Assembly (NCBI GenBank): GCA_029262115.1
Contig: JAJCZZ010000016.1
Span: 1 to 64,000 of the forward strand
Length of the DNA: 64,000 nt
Reading direction: 5' to 3'
DNA from: Gemmatimonadota bacterium
Lineage (GTDB): Bacteria; Gemmatimonadota; Gemmatimonadetes; Longimicrobiales; Gaopeijiaceae
A program made the position numbers and the translations under genes. Below the pieces are notes generated by a model. The model was not told where the DNA came from and did not search any database. It saw nothing but the letters and a program-made list of their open reading frames with translations. This document shows positions 33,029-40,955 of the stretch, piece after piece. Within the stretch, counting starts at the first letter, position 1; each line of letters opens with the position of its first letter.

Positions 33029-33949
33029 ATGTCACTCCAGCACCCACGCGCGTTCACGATAGCGGTCGTGTGGACCCTCGGCCTCCTGTACCTCGGCAGC
33101 GTCGTCCACGCCACTGAATCGAGCCTGGCCTGCCCCGACTGGCCCACCTGTTTCGGGACGATGGTTCCGGAGATGACGGGTGGTGTCTTCTGGGAGCACC
33201 TCCATCGGCTGGTGGCTGGTGGGCTTCTCTTGTTGTGGGGTCTTGGAACCTGGTTCGCCTTCCGTGAGCCCACCGTACGCCCTTGGATCGCGCGGGCGTC
33301 ACTGGCGGGCGTGGGCCTCCTTCTCGTGCAGTCGGTCTTCGGTGGATTGACGGTCATCTTCGGACTTCCCGACCTGATCTCGACCACTCACCTCGGCCTC
33401 GCCTTCGCGTTCCTTATCCTGGCGACGGTGCTGGCGTCGACGACATCGTGGTCGGAGACGTCGACGACCCCGGCGCCCGGCGCCCGAGGCGCGCGGGCGT
33501 GGGCCGTCGGTGCCACGGCCACCGTGTTTGTCCAGTCGATCATCGGCGGCCTGGTGCGACACGCCGACGCCGGCATGGCGTGCCCGGACGTGCCGCTCTG
33601 CCTCGGCCAGGTAGTCCCGCCCCTCGAGGTGGGGCTGGTAGCCCTACACTTTGCCCATCGCGTGCTCGGGCTGGTAGCGGCGGTCACGGTAGTCGTGTTC
33701 GCCGTCCGCGCTCGGAACGCCGCACCCGATTCGTCTCTTCGCTCCATCGGGACGGCGGCCGTGATCGTTGTCGTTCTCCAGGTGGGCCTGGGCTTCCTGT
33801 CCGTGCTCACGGGCCTGGCCGTGGTGCCGGTGTCGCTGCACACCCTCGTGGCCGCGTCGCTCCTGGTTCTTCTGACGCACGGCGCCGTTCTCGCACACGT
33901 GGCGGCCCGCTCTCCGGCCTCCACACAGGAGCCAGCGGGTGCCCTCTGA
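33029..33949 (+). CDS. ctaA: Heme A synthase (CtaA/Cox15)
   Basis: A 306-residue membrane protein with eight predicted helices in two similar halves. Each half carries the heme histidine motifs: WEHLHRLVAGGLLL and TTHLGLAFAFL in the first, ALHFAHRVLGLVA and SLHTLVAASLLV in the second. Cysteine loops (LACPDWPTCFG and MACPDVPLCLG) lie outside, as in CtaA. It oxidises the heme O methyl group to make heme A for aa3-type cytochrome oxidase, which tells that this organism respires oxygen. Followed after 15 bases by a DUF420 gene, also linked to oxidase assembly. Confidence 0.95.
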   Translation: MSLQHPRAFTIAVVWTLGLLYLGSVVHATESSLACPDWPTCFGTMVPEMTGGVFWEHLHRLVAGGLLLLWGLGTWFAFREPTVRPWIARASLAGVGLLLVQSVFGGLTVIFGLPDLISTTHLGLAFAFLILATVLASTTSWSETSTTPAPGARGARAWAVGATATVFVQSIIGGLVRHADAGMACPDVPLCLGQVVPPLEVGLVALHFAHRVLGLVAAVTVVVFAVRARNAAPDSSLRSIGTAAVIVVVLQVGLGFLSVLTGLAVVPVSLHTLVAASLLVLLTHGAVLAHVAARSPASTQEPAGAL

Positions 33950-33964
33950 GAAGAGCGTTCTCAC

Positions 33965-34402
33965 GTGAGTCGAGGAGAGATCGGGGATCTGCTTGCGCTC
34001 GTGAACGCGACCCTCAACGCCACGAGCGCCGTGGCGCTGTTGCTCGGTTGGATCGCGATCCGCCGGCGTGACACGCATCGCCACCGCATGTTCATGGTCA
34101 TGGCGCTCACGGCCTCTGCGGTGTTTCTCGTCTTCTACCTCACGAGGGTGTTCTTCACGGGTACACACGTTTTCGCCGGGGAGGGACCGGCTCGCGTGGT
34201 GTATCTGAGCATTCTTTTCAGCCACATCGTCCTGGCCATCGTGATCGTCCCGCTGGTACTGAGACTCGTCTGGCTCGTGCGCGCCCGCCGCTTTCGCGAG
34301 CACGCGCGCATGGCCCGGTGGACCATCCCCATTTGGGGCTACGTGTCCGTTACGGGGTTGGTGGTCTACCTGATGTTGTATCAGGTCTACGGATACAGGT
34401 GA
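33965..34402 (+). CDS. DUF420 membrane protein (CtaM/YozB-like oxidase accessory)
   Basis: A 145-residue protein with four hydrophobic helices and conserved histidines at helix ends (RDTHRHRMFMVMAL, LFSHIVLAIVIVPLV, FREHARMARWTIPIWGYVSVTG). This pattern is PF04238 (DUF420); the family includes CtaM, needed for heme-A-type terminal oxidase activity in Staphylococcus. Its place directly after ctaA supports the same role here. The start is GTG 33965. Its stop overlaps the next gene by 4 bases (GTGA). Confidence 0.88.
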   Translation: MSRGEIGDLLALVNATLNATSAVALLLGWIAIRRRDTHRHRMFMVMALTASAVFLVFYLTRVFFTGTHVFAGEGPARVVYLSILFSHIVLAIVIVPLVLRLVWLVRARRFREHARMARWTIPIWGYVSVTGLVVYLMLYQVYGYR

Positions 34403-35346
34403 GCGATCGACCAGGTGCATCGCCTGGGAATGGAGCGCTCGCTTCCAACAGCACGAGAGGGATCGTCGAGGCGCTGGCCGCGGCCTCGCTGTGGGGGTCG
34501 TCGGGCATCTTCAGCGTCCACCTCTTCCGAGCCGGGATCTCCCCGGGAGGCGTCGCCCTCCTCCGACCTGTGCTCGCTCTTGGCATCCTGGTGGCCGGGG
34601 CCCTCGCCCTCAGCCCACGGTCGCTCCGAGTCGATCGGTCAGCGCTTCCCTTTCTCGTTCTGGTGGGTGGTGCCACGGTGAGCCTCTTCCAGGTCAGCTA
34701 CCAGCTATCCATCGACGCAGTGGGGGTCCCCAGCACGGTTGCTATGGTGTTCCTCGCCCCTTCGTTGGTGGTTGCCTCCGCCGGCCCGCTTCTGGGAGAA
34801 TGGCCGACGCCGCGGCGGATTGGCCTGGCGCTCCTGACCGCCGCCGGAGTCTGGCTGTCCGTGCTCGGCGCCGAGGCCACCGAAGCCTCGTTCGGCACCA
34901 GCGGACTGATGTGGGGCTTCCTCGCGGCCGTCGGATACGCCGGCTATACGCTCGTCGGCCGGTATGCGGGCTCGCGGTGGGACGTGATTCCCACGGTGGT
35001 CTACACGACGGCGGGCGCCTGCGTCATGCTCGCCCTGATCGTGCCGTGGGCAGCGGCACCTGTGGTGATGCCGACCAACGAGAGTGGCTGGCTACTACTC
35101 GGGATGTATGCGTTGGTCACGATCGCCGTGGCCCAGATGCTCTTCTACGACGCGCTCCGACACGCGGAGGCCAGCCGCGTCAGTATCGCGGCCGCCGCGG
35201 AGCCCGTGGTGGCGGCGGTCCTGGCCACGTTCCTCCTCTCCCAAGGGCTGGACCCCACGGGCTGGATCGGGCTCCTGATGGTCGTTGCTGGCGTCGTGGG
35301 CGTCTCGTTGGATCGTGGCCGTCGCGGCCAAGGAGCCTCTGCGTAG
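34399..35346 (+). CDS. EamA/DMT superfamily transporter
   Basis: A 315-residue, ten-helix drug/metabolite transporter made of two EamA repeats. The first has EALAAASLWGSSGIFSVHLF and PSTVAMVFLAPSLVV; the second has GFLAAVGYAGYTLVGRYAG and SIAAAAEPVVAAVLATFLL with the typical glutamate. It starts at GTG 34399, overlapping the DUF420 gene stop, so it is probably cotranscribed with ctaA. The substrate is unknown; many family members export amino acids or other small metabolites. Nothing in the sequence links it to oxidase assembly beyond position. Confidence 0.92.
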   Translation: MSDRPGASPGNGALASNSTRGIVEALAAASLWGSSGIFSVHLFRAGISPGGVALLRPVLALGILVAGALALSPRSLRVDRSALPFLVLVGGATVSLFQVSYQLSIDAVGVPSTVAMVFLAPSLVVASAGPLLGEWPTPRRIGLALLTAAGVWLSVLGAEATEASFGTSGLMWGFLAAVGYAGYTLVGRYAGSRWDVIPTVVYTTAGACVMLALIVPWAAAPVVMPTNESGWLLLGMYALVTIAVAQMLFYDALRHAEASRVSIAAAAEPVVAAVLATFLLSQGLDPTGWIGLLMVVAGVVGVSLDRGRRGQGASA

Positions 35347-35365
35347 GCGAGGCTCCTCAGACCAC

Positions 35366-36223
35366 TCACGTTGCCGGAAACGAGACTTCGACCTTCGCGC
35401 CGCCGTCGGCCGCATTGCTGAGTTCGATACGCCCGCCCATTGCCTCGAAGGATCTGCGCGCGTGGGGAAGCCCAAGGCCCAGCCCGTCATCCGCGGTCGA
35501 GTAGAACGGGTCGAACGCCCGTTTGAACGCCTCTTCGGAGAATCCTTCCCCGCGATCACGAACCTCCAGATGGGCGCGACCGTCCCGCTTCGTGACGGTG
35601 ACGTCGACGGTGTCGTCGCCGCCGAAGCGGGTGGCGTTGTGCAGGAGCAAGTAGGTCGCGTCCATGAACGACTGTCGGTCCAGGTCCGCCCGGACCGGAC
35701 CTTCCGTGCGTAGCCGCACGGTCACACCCTGGTCCTGCGTGAACTCGTGTGTCACCTCCTGGACGAGTTTGGACAGATCCAGTCCCTGGACGTCGGTGCC
35801 AGGCTCTCCCAGGAAGAACTCGAGGTCCTCCAGGCTGCCAAGTGCCCGCCCGATGCGCTCCCGTAGCTCTGCCGCTCCCGCCGTTGCTGACACGTCCGCC
35901 AACGGCTCTTTGACGGAGCGGTCGAGGAAGCCTCCAATACGGGAGAGGGCCTCCCTCAACGCCCGCTGGTGCTCGACCCCACGAGGCGTCCACCCCGCTT
36001 CCAGAGCACGGAGTATATCGGACTCGGGGGTTCCCGGGTCGGCAGGGGGCGGCAGCGCGCCCCGGGCGACAGCGGAAGCGAACTCGCGCATACGTTTCAT
36101 CAGAGCCGCCTCGGCGTCCGAGCGGGCGAGCGTCACCGCGCTTCCCATGCCCGATCGTCCGACCGAGTAACCGATTACGCCTGCGAGTACGGCCGCCACC
36201 GCGGCCGCAAGTGCGATCTCCAT
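35366..36223 (-). CDS. Membrane-anchored HATPase sensor protein, no clear phospho-acceptor box
   Basis: A 285-residue protein. One N-terminal membrane helix (IALAAAVAAVLAGVIGYSV) is followed by a helical region, then a GHKL ATPase domain: N box LLLHNATRFGG, G1 DRGEGFSEEAF, F box, and G2 TADDGLGLGLPHARRSFEAMGG. These match histidine kinases, but the helices before the domain show no H-box; the only nearby candidate is GVEHQRALREAL around residue 117. It may phosphorylate atypically or act as a regulator. ATG 36223 follows GAGG by 6 bases. No response regulator gene is adjacent. Confidence 0.8.
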   Translation of the reverse strand: MEIALAAAVAAVLAGVIGYSVGRSGMGSAVTLARSDAEAALMKRMREFASAVARGALPPPADPGTPESDILRALEAGWTPRGVEHQRALREALSRIGGFLDRSVKEPLADVSATAGAAELRERIGRALGSLEDLEFFLGEPGTDVQGLDLSKLVQEVTHEFTQDQGVTVRLRTEGPVRADLDRQSFMDATYLLLHNATRFGGDDTVDVTVTKRDGRAHLEVRDRGEGFSEEAFKRAFDPFYSTADDGLGLGLPHARRSFEAMGGRIELSNAADGGAKVEVSFPAT

Positions 36224-36321
36224 CCAGATCCTCGTTGATTGGGCCGTCCTGGCCCAGGATGTTCGCACCGGCGGCCTACCCCGGCAACAGCGTTCGGCGG
36301 CGCCTCGTTGCTGATGGCGGG

Positions 36322-36981
36322 CTACTCGCCCCGTGCGTCGACGGCCGGATCGAGAAGGTTCCCCTCCCAGCGGCACAGGTCATCTCCGCGCGACTGGCAG
36401 AGGACGTGAGCCACCTTGGCGGGCCGCCCAGTGGCGTGCTCCAGCATCTCCCGAATAAAGCCGTTGAGAAAACAGCACGCGTCGCCGCCCGGGTCGGCTT
36501 CGATGAACAGAAGCGACCGTCCCTCGACCGTGAACGAGCCCCGACCGAAGCCGCCCACTCGACGCCCGAACAGCTTCTTGAGTTTCCTGCGTACGGCAGA
36601 GCGGGCCGCAGCCAGCGCGATGGTCCTGGGTAGGGCGCGGCGCCAGCCGGGAGGGCGGCGTGGGCCTGCCAGCACCTGGCCCACGCGCAGAAAAACCTCT
36701 TCGGAGTCCGGGCGGCGAATCACCAGACGGAAGAGGTCGGAGATCTCCGCGTCGGTCAGGAGTACACCCTTCTTCACATCTTCGCGGTAGGTGCGGATCT
36801 GTCGCTCGACAACGTCGCTCAGCCCCAGCCGTCGAGGCATGGTCACGGCCGGATCTTCCGACTCCATGACCTCCATCGGATGGTCCTGGTCGCGGATGAC
36901 CTCGAGAAGTCGAAGCGCGACCACGGCCCGCACCCTTCGATTTTCGGAGTCCGCTGTGGGCAGGAAGGGTGCGTCGGTCAC
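36322..36981 (-). CDS. V4R (4-vinyl reductase) domain-like protein
   Basis: About 219 residues if started at GTG 36981; an ATG at 36876 with AGGA 7 bases upstream is an alternative. The N-terminal part is helical (VRAVVALRLLEVIRD, MPRRLGLSDVVERQIRTY), with VGQVLAGPRRPPGW in the middle. The C-terminal part ends in the V4R pattern VLCQSRGDDLCRWEGNLL, whose two cysteines and Gly-Asp are characteristic of this small-molecule-binding fold. V4R domains occur in bacteriochlorophyll enzymes and in signalling proteins. The ligand here is unknown. It lies 98 bases upstream of the HATPase sensor in the same direction, which suggests a shared transcript. Confidence 0.65.
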   Translation of the reverse strand: MTDAPFLPTADSENRRVRAVVALRLLEVIRDQDHPMEVMESEDPAVTMPRRLGLSDVVERQIRTYREDVKKGVLLTDAEISDLFRLVIRRPDSEEVFLRVGQVLAGPRRPPGWRRALPRTIALAAARSAVRRKLKKLFGRRVGGFGRGSFTVEGRSLLFIEADPGGDACCFLNGFIREMLEHATGRPAKVAHVLCQSRGDDLCRWEGNLLDPAVDARGE

Positions 36982-37345
36982 GAGCTGCCGGGGTCGAGGG
37001 CGGTGTCGGCGGGGGGACCGGACAATGTCGCCACCCTCCGTACGACGAGCAACGGAAGGGACCGATCCTAAGGGTGGGAATAGCCCACGTACCGAATTGA
37101 GAGTGACAGGACCGAGGCCTGGATGTATATAGAGAGTGTCGGAACGGCTCACGCTTTTTCGGCTCTTGAAGCGGGGCGAGTGTGAAGGAGTGTTTCTCGT
37201 GGCCCACCCTGGGGGGGCTGGTTCTTCGTGCCACTGAGATCCTTCGCCTCCCCCGCTTCTTTTCTCCATTGTGCGCAGCTTGACCGCTCCAATCCACGTC
37301 CCAGTGGGCCTTCCGATCGGGGTCCGCCCCCACGTACCTTTTGGG
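36982..37345. other. Divergent intergenic region without a gene
   Basis: This region separates the minus-strand V4R gene from the plus-strand E1-alpha gene. A TATATA sits at 37126-37131 and could be a -10 element, but I found no matching -35 at normal spacing on either strand. No RNA gene, long palindrome or short coding frame could be supported. Confidence 0.5.
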
Positions 37346-38464
37346 ATGAAGCGATACGCCGCGTTCGACCCGCCCGAGTACCTCGAATGGTCCCCTGATC
37401 CGGACCTGATCCGTGAATTCCGAAACCGGGTTCACGACGACCCCGACCGCGCGTGGGTGGTCGAGGCGCTGGAGCGGGACGACCTGCTCGCCATGTACCG
37501 AGACCTTCTGCGCACGCGCATCCACGACATCGGCTTGAAGCGTTGGGTGCGTACCGGCGTGATCTCCAAGGCGTGGCTGGGAACCGGAGAGGAAGCTGTG
37601 ACGGTCGGTTCCGTCTTCGCGCTGGATCGCGATCGGGACGTAGTGAGCCCGATGATTCGGAATGCAGGGGCGTTGCACATGATGGGGATGCCGCTCGCGG
37701 ACATGTTTCGCGGCTACCTGGCTACCTCCGACTCGCCGAGCGGCGGGCGGGACCTCCATGTGGGCGACGCGGAGGCGGGCATCATTCAGCCGATCAGCCA
37801 TATGGGCACCAGCGTCACGATCGTCGCTGGCGCGGCGCTGGCGTTCCGCAACGCAGGCGAGGATCGGGTGGCCATGACGTGGATCGGAGACGGTGCCACG
37901 CGTACGGCCGCCTGTCACGAGGGCCTCAACCTGGCCGCCGTACAGGATCTCCCAGCGGTCTTCGTCCTGCAGAACAATCAGGTGGCCCTCGGCACGCGCG
38001 CGGCGCAGCACTCCGCGGGTGACCTGAGGCGGTGGCCGGACGTATACGGCATTCCGAGCTGGACCTGTGACGGTAACAACATCCTCGACGTGTACGCGGC
38101 CACCCGTCTGGCAGCCGACCGGTGCCGAGCCGGGCAGGGCCCCGCGATGGTGGTCGCCGACACGTTCAGGATGGGCGGGCACGCGACCCACGATGAGCGG
38201 GAGGCGCGCGACACCTTCGCCCCGGAGCTCTTCGGGGCCTGGGGCCGGCGGGATCCGGTGGGGCAGTATGAGCAATACCTGCTCGATTCGGACGTCTCTG
38301 CGGAGGAGCTCGAGCAGGTCGAGGCCGAGGTCACAAAGGAAATGGATCGAGCCGCGGACGACGCTCTCGGCTCCCGAGACCGGGTACCGGCCCCGGAGGC
38401 GGCTCTCTTCGAAGGGTTCTCCGAAGGCGATGTACTGGTAGGTTTGAAGCACCGACCGGTCTGA
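37346..38464 (+). CDS. Thiamine-diphosphate dehydrogenase E1 component, alpha subunit
   Basis: A 372-residue alpha subunit of the pyruvate/branched-chain 2-oxoacid dehydrogenase family. It has RIHDIGLKRWVRTG, the TPP/Mg motif WIGDGATRTAACHEGLN continuing to FVLQNNQVALGT, and the phosphorylation-loop equivalent DTFRMGGHATHDEREAR. The N-terminal lead (FDPPEYLEWSPDPDLIREF) is longer than in many relatives and is set by the ATG at 37346. It needs a beta subunit and an E2/E3 core, none of which is adjacent. Substrate choice between pyruvate and branched-chain oxoacids cannot be settled from motifs alone. A promoter for the next gene lies right after its stop. Confidence 0.9.
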   Translation: MKRYAAFDPPEYLEWSPDPDLIREFRNRVHDDPDRAWVVEALERDDLLAMYRDLLRTRIHDIGLKRWVRTGVISKAWLGTGEEAVTVGSVFALDRDRDVVSPMIRNAGALHMMGMPLADMFRGYLATSDSPSGGRDLHVGDAEAGIIQPISHMGTSVTIVAGAALAFRNAGEDRVAMTWIGDGATRTAACHEGLNLAAVQDLPAVFVLQNNQVALGTRAAQHSAGDLRRWPDVYGIPSWTCDGNNILDVYAATRLAADRCRAGQGPAMVVADTFRMGGHATHDEREARDTFAPELFGAWGRRDPVGQYEQYLLDSDVSAEELEQVEAEVTKEMDRAADDALGSRDRVPAPEAALFEGFSEGDVLVGLKHRPV

Positions 38465-38472
38465 GCGGTCAC

Positions 38473-38512
38473 TTGAACCGGCTATGGGTCTCCGTATATT
38501 TCAATCTGAAAT
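38473..38512 (+). promoter_or_regulatory. Sigma-70-type promoter with overlapping palindrome, upstream of ECF sigma gene
   Basis: TTGAAC (38473-38478) and TATATT (38495-38500) are 16 bases apart, a good housekeeping promoter. A perfect inverted repeat ATTTCA-ATC-TGAAAT (38498-38512) covers the end of the -10 element and the expected transcription start, an ideal position for a repressor. No binding protein can be named. Confidence 0.6.
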
Positions 38513-38555
38513 CGAGAATCATTCCAGATTGGAGTCCAACGGTCTCCACGGCCCC

Positions 38556-38581
38556 GGGGTCCCCTGTTCGGGAACCCCTTT
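38556..38581 (+). terminator. Hairpin with short T run in the leader of the ECF sigma gene
   Basis: GGGGT pairs with ACCCC and CCC with GGG, with one C-A mismatch and the loop TGTTC; TTT follows. It could end the E1-alpha transcript 90 bases upstream. It lies about 50 bases downstream of the promoter above, so it could also attenuate the sigma factor mRNA. Confidence 0.5.
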
Positions 38582-38621
38582 CGTGTCCCTTAGGCCTCGA
38601 CGACCCCTGAACGGAAGCGAC

Positions 38622-39251
38622 ATGGTCGAAACCAACCCGGAGAAGGTTCGCCGGCTTCTTCATTCGCAGCCCCTGGCGGATCTGACAGACGAGGAGCTGG
38701 TGACGGCGCACCTGGACGGGCGTCCGGGCGCGTTCCAGGACCTCTATGATCGGTACCGCGATCGGCTCGTGCACTTCATCACGCGAAAGACCGGCGACTC
38801 CGATCGGGCGCAGGATCTCGTGCAGGAAGCCTTCATTCGCGTCACCCGGCACCTGCATCGCTTCGACACCAGCAAGAAGTTTTCAACGTGGGTGTACACG
38901 ATCGCGAGCAACCTTTCGAAGAACGAACTGCGCAACCGCTCGCGCAGCCCGCTCGTCCTCTTCCAGAAGCTCACGAACAACTGGGAAGATGACCATCGTC
39001 CGCTCCAGTTCGAGGACTTCTCGATGCGGCCGGACGATCTGTACCGCAAGCGCTTCCTCCGGTCGCTCGTCGAAGACATGGTGAAGGAGCTTCCGGAGCA
39101 CCATCGCCTGGTCTTCCGACTTCGCGAACTCGAGGGCAAGAGCTACGAAGAGATCGCAGAGATTACCGGCGTGAACCTGGGAACCGTCAAGAGTCGCCTC
39201 CATCGCGCCCGCAACTCATTCGCCCAGCGGATCGAGCCCTTCCTCAACTAA
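38622..39251 (+). CDS. ECF-type RNA polymerase sigma factor
   Basis: A 209-residue sigma factor with regions 2 and 4 only. Region 2 has DLYDRYRDRLVHFITRKTGD, AQDLVQEAFIRVTRHLHRFD and FSTWVYTIASNLSKNELR. Region 4 has LPEHHRLVFRLRELEGKSYEEIAE followed by TGVNLGTVKSRLHRAR, the -35-binding helix-turn-helix. The ATG at 38622 follows GGAAGCG. No anti-sigma factor is adjacent; instead a PspA-like coiled-coil gene follows 44 bases later. It is transcribed from its own sigma-70 type promoter through a 110-base leader with a hairpin. Target genes are unknown; an envelope-stress role is suggested by the neighbour only. Confidence 0.93.
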   Translation: MVETNPEKVRRLLHSQPLADLTDEELVTAHLDGRPGAFQDLYDRYRDRLVHFITRKTGDSDRAQDLVQEAFIRVTRHLHRFDTSKKFSTWVYTIASNLSKNELRNRSRSPLVLFQKLTNNWEDDHRPLQFEDFSMRPDDLYRKRFLRSLVEDMVKELPEHHRLVFRLRELEGKSYEEIAEITGVNLGTVKSRLHRARNSFAQRIEPFLN

Positions 39252-39295
39252 GGGAGCCTCGCCCAAGCGGCGCAGGTGGCGCCAGGCGCACACCC

Positions 39296-39967
39296 ATGTT
39301 CGATCAACTGCGACACGCGTTCAAAGAAGCGCTCGACAACTTCCAGAAGGAACTCGACCGGGACCAGGTGCCCGAGAACGTCGACAAACTCCTCAAGGGG
39401 ATGATCGACGAAGCGGCGGACTCCAAGGTGCGCTTGAAGGAGCTCGAGGAAGAGGTCGCCCGCGCCAGCCGCGAGGCCTCCGTGGAAAAAAAGCAGGCCG
39501 AGATCGCGCTTCGGCGTGGCGAGATGGCCGAGAAGATCAACGACGCGGAAACGGTGGCCATCGCGAAGAAGTTCGCCGAGAAACATGTGAGGCGGCAGTT
39601 GGTTCTGGAGCAGAAAGGTCAGGCCCTTCGCGAGGAAGTCGAGATCCGCACGGCCGAGATCGCCGAGATGATGCGGTCGATCAAGAAGGCGCGGGCGCAG
39701 CGGGAGTCGCTCGCGGCCACCAGCGGCCGGACGGGCGCTCGCGAGTCACTGGGCGCGGCCGACGATCTGTTCAGCGAACTCGATCGAATGGCCGACCGAA
39801 TCGATGGCCAGGAAGCCGCCGCGGACGCGGCTCGCGAGATCGACGACCTCGACCTGGGCTCGAGCGACGACGGCCTGCACGTCGACTTCGACGAGCCCGC
39901 TCGACCCGCTGAAATCGACGTGGATTCAAGGCTGGAGGAGTTGAAGCGCCGCATGGGGCGCGACTGA
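39296..39967 (+). CDS. Coiled-coil protein, PspA/IM30-like in its first half
   Basis: A 223-residue, almost wholly helical protein. It begins MFDQLRHAFKEALDNFQKEL, continues with charged heptads (LKELEEEVARASREA, KKQAEIALRRGEMAEKIN) and ends in an acidic tail (DDLDLGSSDDGLHVDFDE) and LEELKRRMGRD. Length and pattern recall PspA/IM30 membrane-maintenance proteins, but the similarity is not strong enough for a firm name. There is no signal peptide or membrane helix. It follows the ECF sigma gene by 44 bases in the same direction and is probably cotranscribed. Confidence 0.75.
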   Translation: MFDQLRHAFKEALDNFQKELDRDQVPENVDKLLKGMIDEAADSKVRLKELEEEVARASREASVEKKQAEIALRRGEMAEKINDAETVAIAKKFAEKHVRRQLVLEQKGQALREEVEIRTAEIAEMMRSIKKARAQRESLAATSGRTGARESLGAADDLFSELDRMADRIDGQEAAADAAREIDDLDLGSSDDGLHVDFDEPARPAEIDVDSRLEELKRRMGRD

Positions 39968-40009
39968 GGAGTTCCGCGAACGCGGCCGGCGGCTCACCGC
40001 GACATCCGC

Positions 40010-40501
40010 CTACTCGTCATCCACTTCGTCCGCGAAGTCCCGAAGGAACAGCAGCCCTGCGCACTCTCCCGAGAGGAACAGGATGTCCTCCCGGTCCCGT
40101 GAGGTAAGCGGCTCCCGAACCGTCCCCGACTCGACCATCAGGAACCACTCGCGGCTGCTGTGGGCCCCGAGAAAGACCACCACCGAGTGGTCGGACTCCA
40201 CGATCGCCGGCGCCGACTGCGTGGGCACGCCTTCGAGCGGTGCATCGGCGAAGTCACACCGAGGCGGATCCTGCTCCAGATCGAGCGCGACGAACGGTGA
40301 GAGCGGACCTGCCGGAAACCGCCACACGATGGCTCCTCTGCCCCCTCCCGCGAGGAAGAGGGTGCGCCAGAGCGGCAGCGCGAACCGCGACCGCTCGCCA
40401 TCCGCTCCCCAGAGAGCGAACGCACCTCGGGTGGGTTGGTCCTCCCCGTCATCGTCACGATGTCGGAGGTACGCGGTCAGATCGATAATGCCGTCGCTCA
40501 C
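40010..40501 (-). CDS. Conserved-looking hypothetical protein
   Basis: A 163-residue protein that I do not recognise. It is a mixed beta/alpha sequence without signal peptide or membrane helix: LTAYLRHRDDDGEDQ, ALPLWRTLFLAGGGRGAIVWRF, CDFADAPLEGVPT, VVFLGAHSSREWFLMV, and an acidic end LRDFADEVDDE. The start is taken as GTG 40501, which follows GAAGG by 9 bases; a TTG 12 codons upstream is possible. Codon use matches neighbouring genes, so the frame is likely real. It converges on the PspA-like gene and is divergent from the small membrane protein gene. Confidence 0.65.
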   Translation of the reverse strand: MSDGIIDLTAYLRHRDDDGEDQPTRGAFALWGADGERSRFALPLWRTLFLAGGGRGAIVWRFPAGPLSPFVALDLEQDPPRCDFADAPLEGVPTQSAPAIVESDHSVVVFLGAHSSREWFLMVESGTVREPLTSRDREDILFLSGECAGLLFLRDFADEVDDE

Positions 40502-40627
40502 ATCGGTAAACCTTCGATTCCGAAGGCCGCGAGTCAATGTCGGGGGGTGGTCAGTGCTTCCGAAAACCGATTAGATTGCGGCGCTGTGGGACGGCACGAT
40601 GACAACAAGCACAAGGTCACGCGACGA

Positions 40628-40906
40628 ATGCAGAACTGGATCGGGATCGGCATCTGGATCATCATGGGCGCCGCCATCGGCCTCATCATGAAAGTGGTCA
40701 TCAGCCGACCGGAGGAGACGCCGGGACACACCCCGGTCCTGCTCGCGCTGGGGTCCTTCGGTGCCGTCATCGGCGGGATGCTCGGGGTTGGGCTCTTCCA
40801 CCTGTACGAACCGCTCGCTCTCAGCCTCGGCGGCATGGGGGCGGCCTTCGCCTTCGCCGTTCTGTGCACGTTTCTCTACCGGTGGGGCGTCCGCAGCATG
40901 ATCTGA
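40628..40906 (+). CDS. Small membrane protein, GlsB/YeaQ-like
   Basis: A 92-residue protein with three hydrophobic stretches: WIGIGIWIIMGAAIGLIMKVV, LLALGSFGAVIGGMLGVGLF and LGGMGAAFAFAVLCTFLY. The glycine pattern in the first two recalls GlsB/YeaQ/YmgE stress membrane proteins (transglycosylase-associated family), though that family is usually shorter at the C-terminus. No strong ribosome site precedes the ATG; longer in-frame readings lack coding character. It sits 49 bases ahead of the M20 peptidase gene. Function unknown, probably envelope stress. Confidence 0.65.
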   Translation: MQNWIGIGIWIIMGAAIGLIMKVVISRPEETPGHTPVLLALGSFGAVIGGMLGVGLFHLYEPLALSLGGMGAAFAFAVLCTFLYRWGVRSMI

Positions 40907-40955
40907 CGCGGCGACCCCCGCTCCCGTCAGGGTCTTCGCTTCGAGAGTCATTGCC

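Noticed and set aside
36380-38452. 690-codon minus-strand frame opposite the E1-alpha gene.
   Set aside because: Crosses the intergenic region and two supported genes with no recognisable domain.
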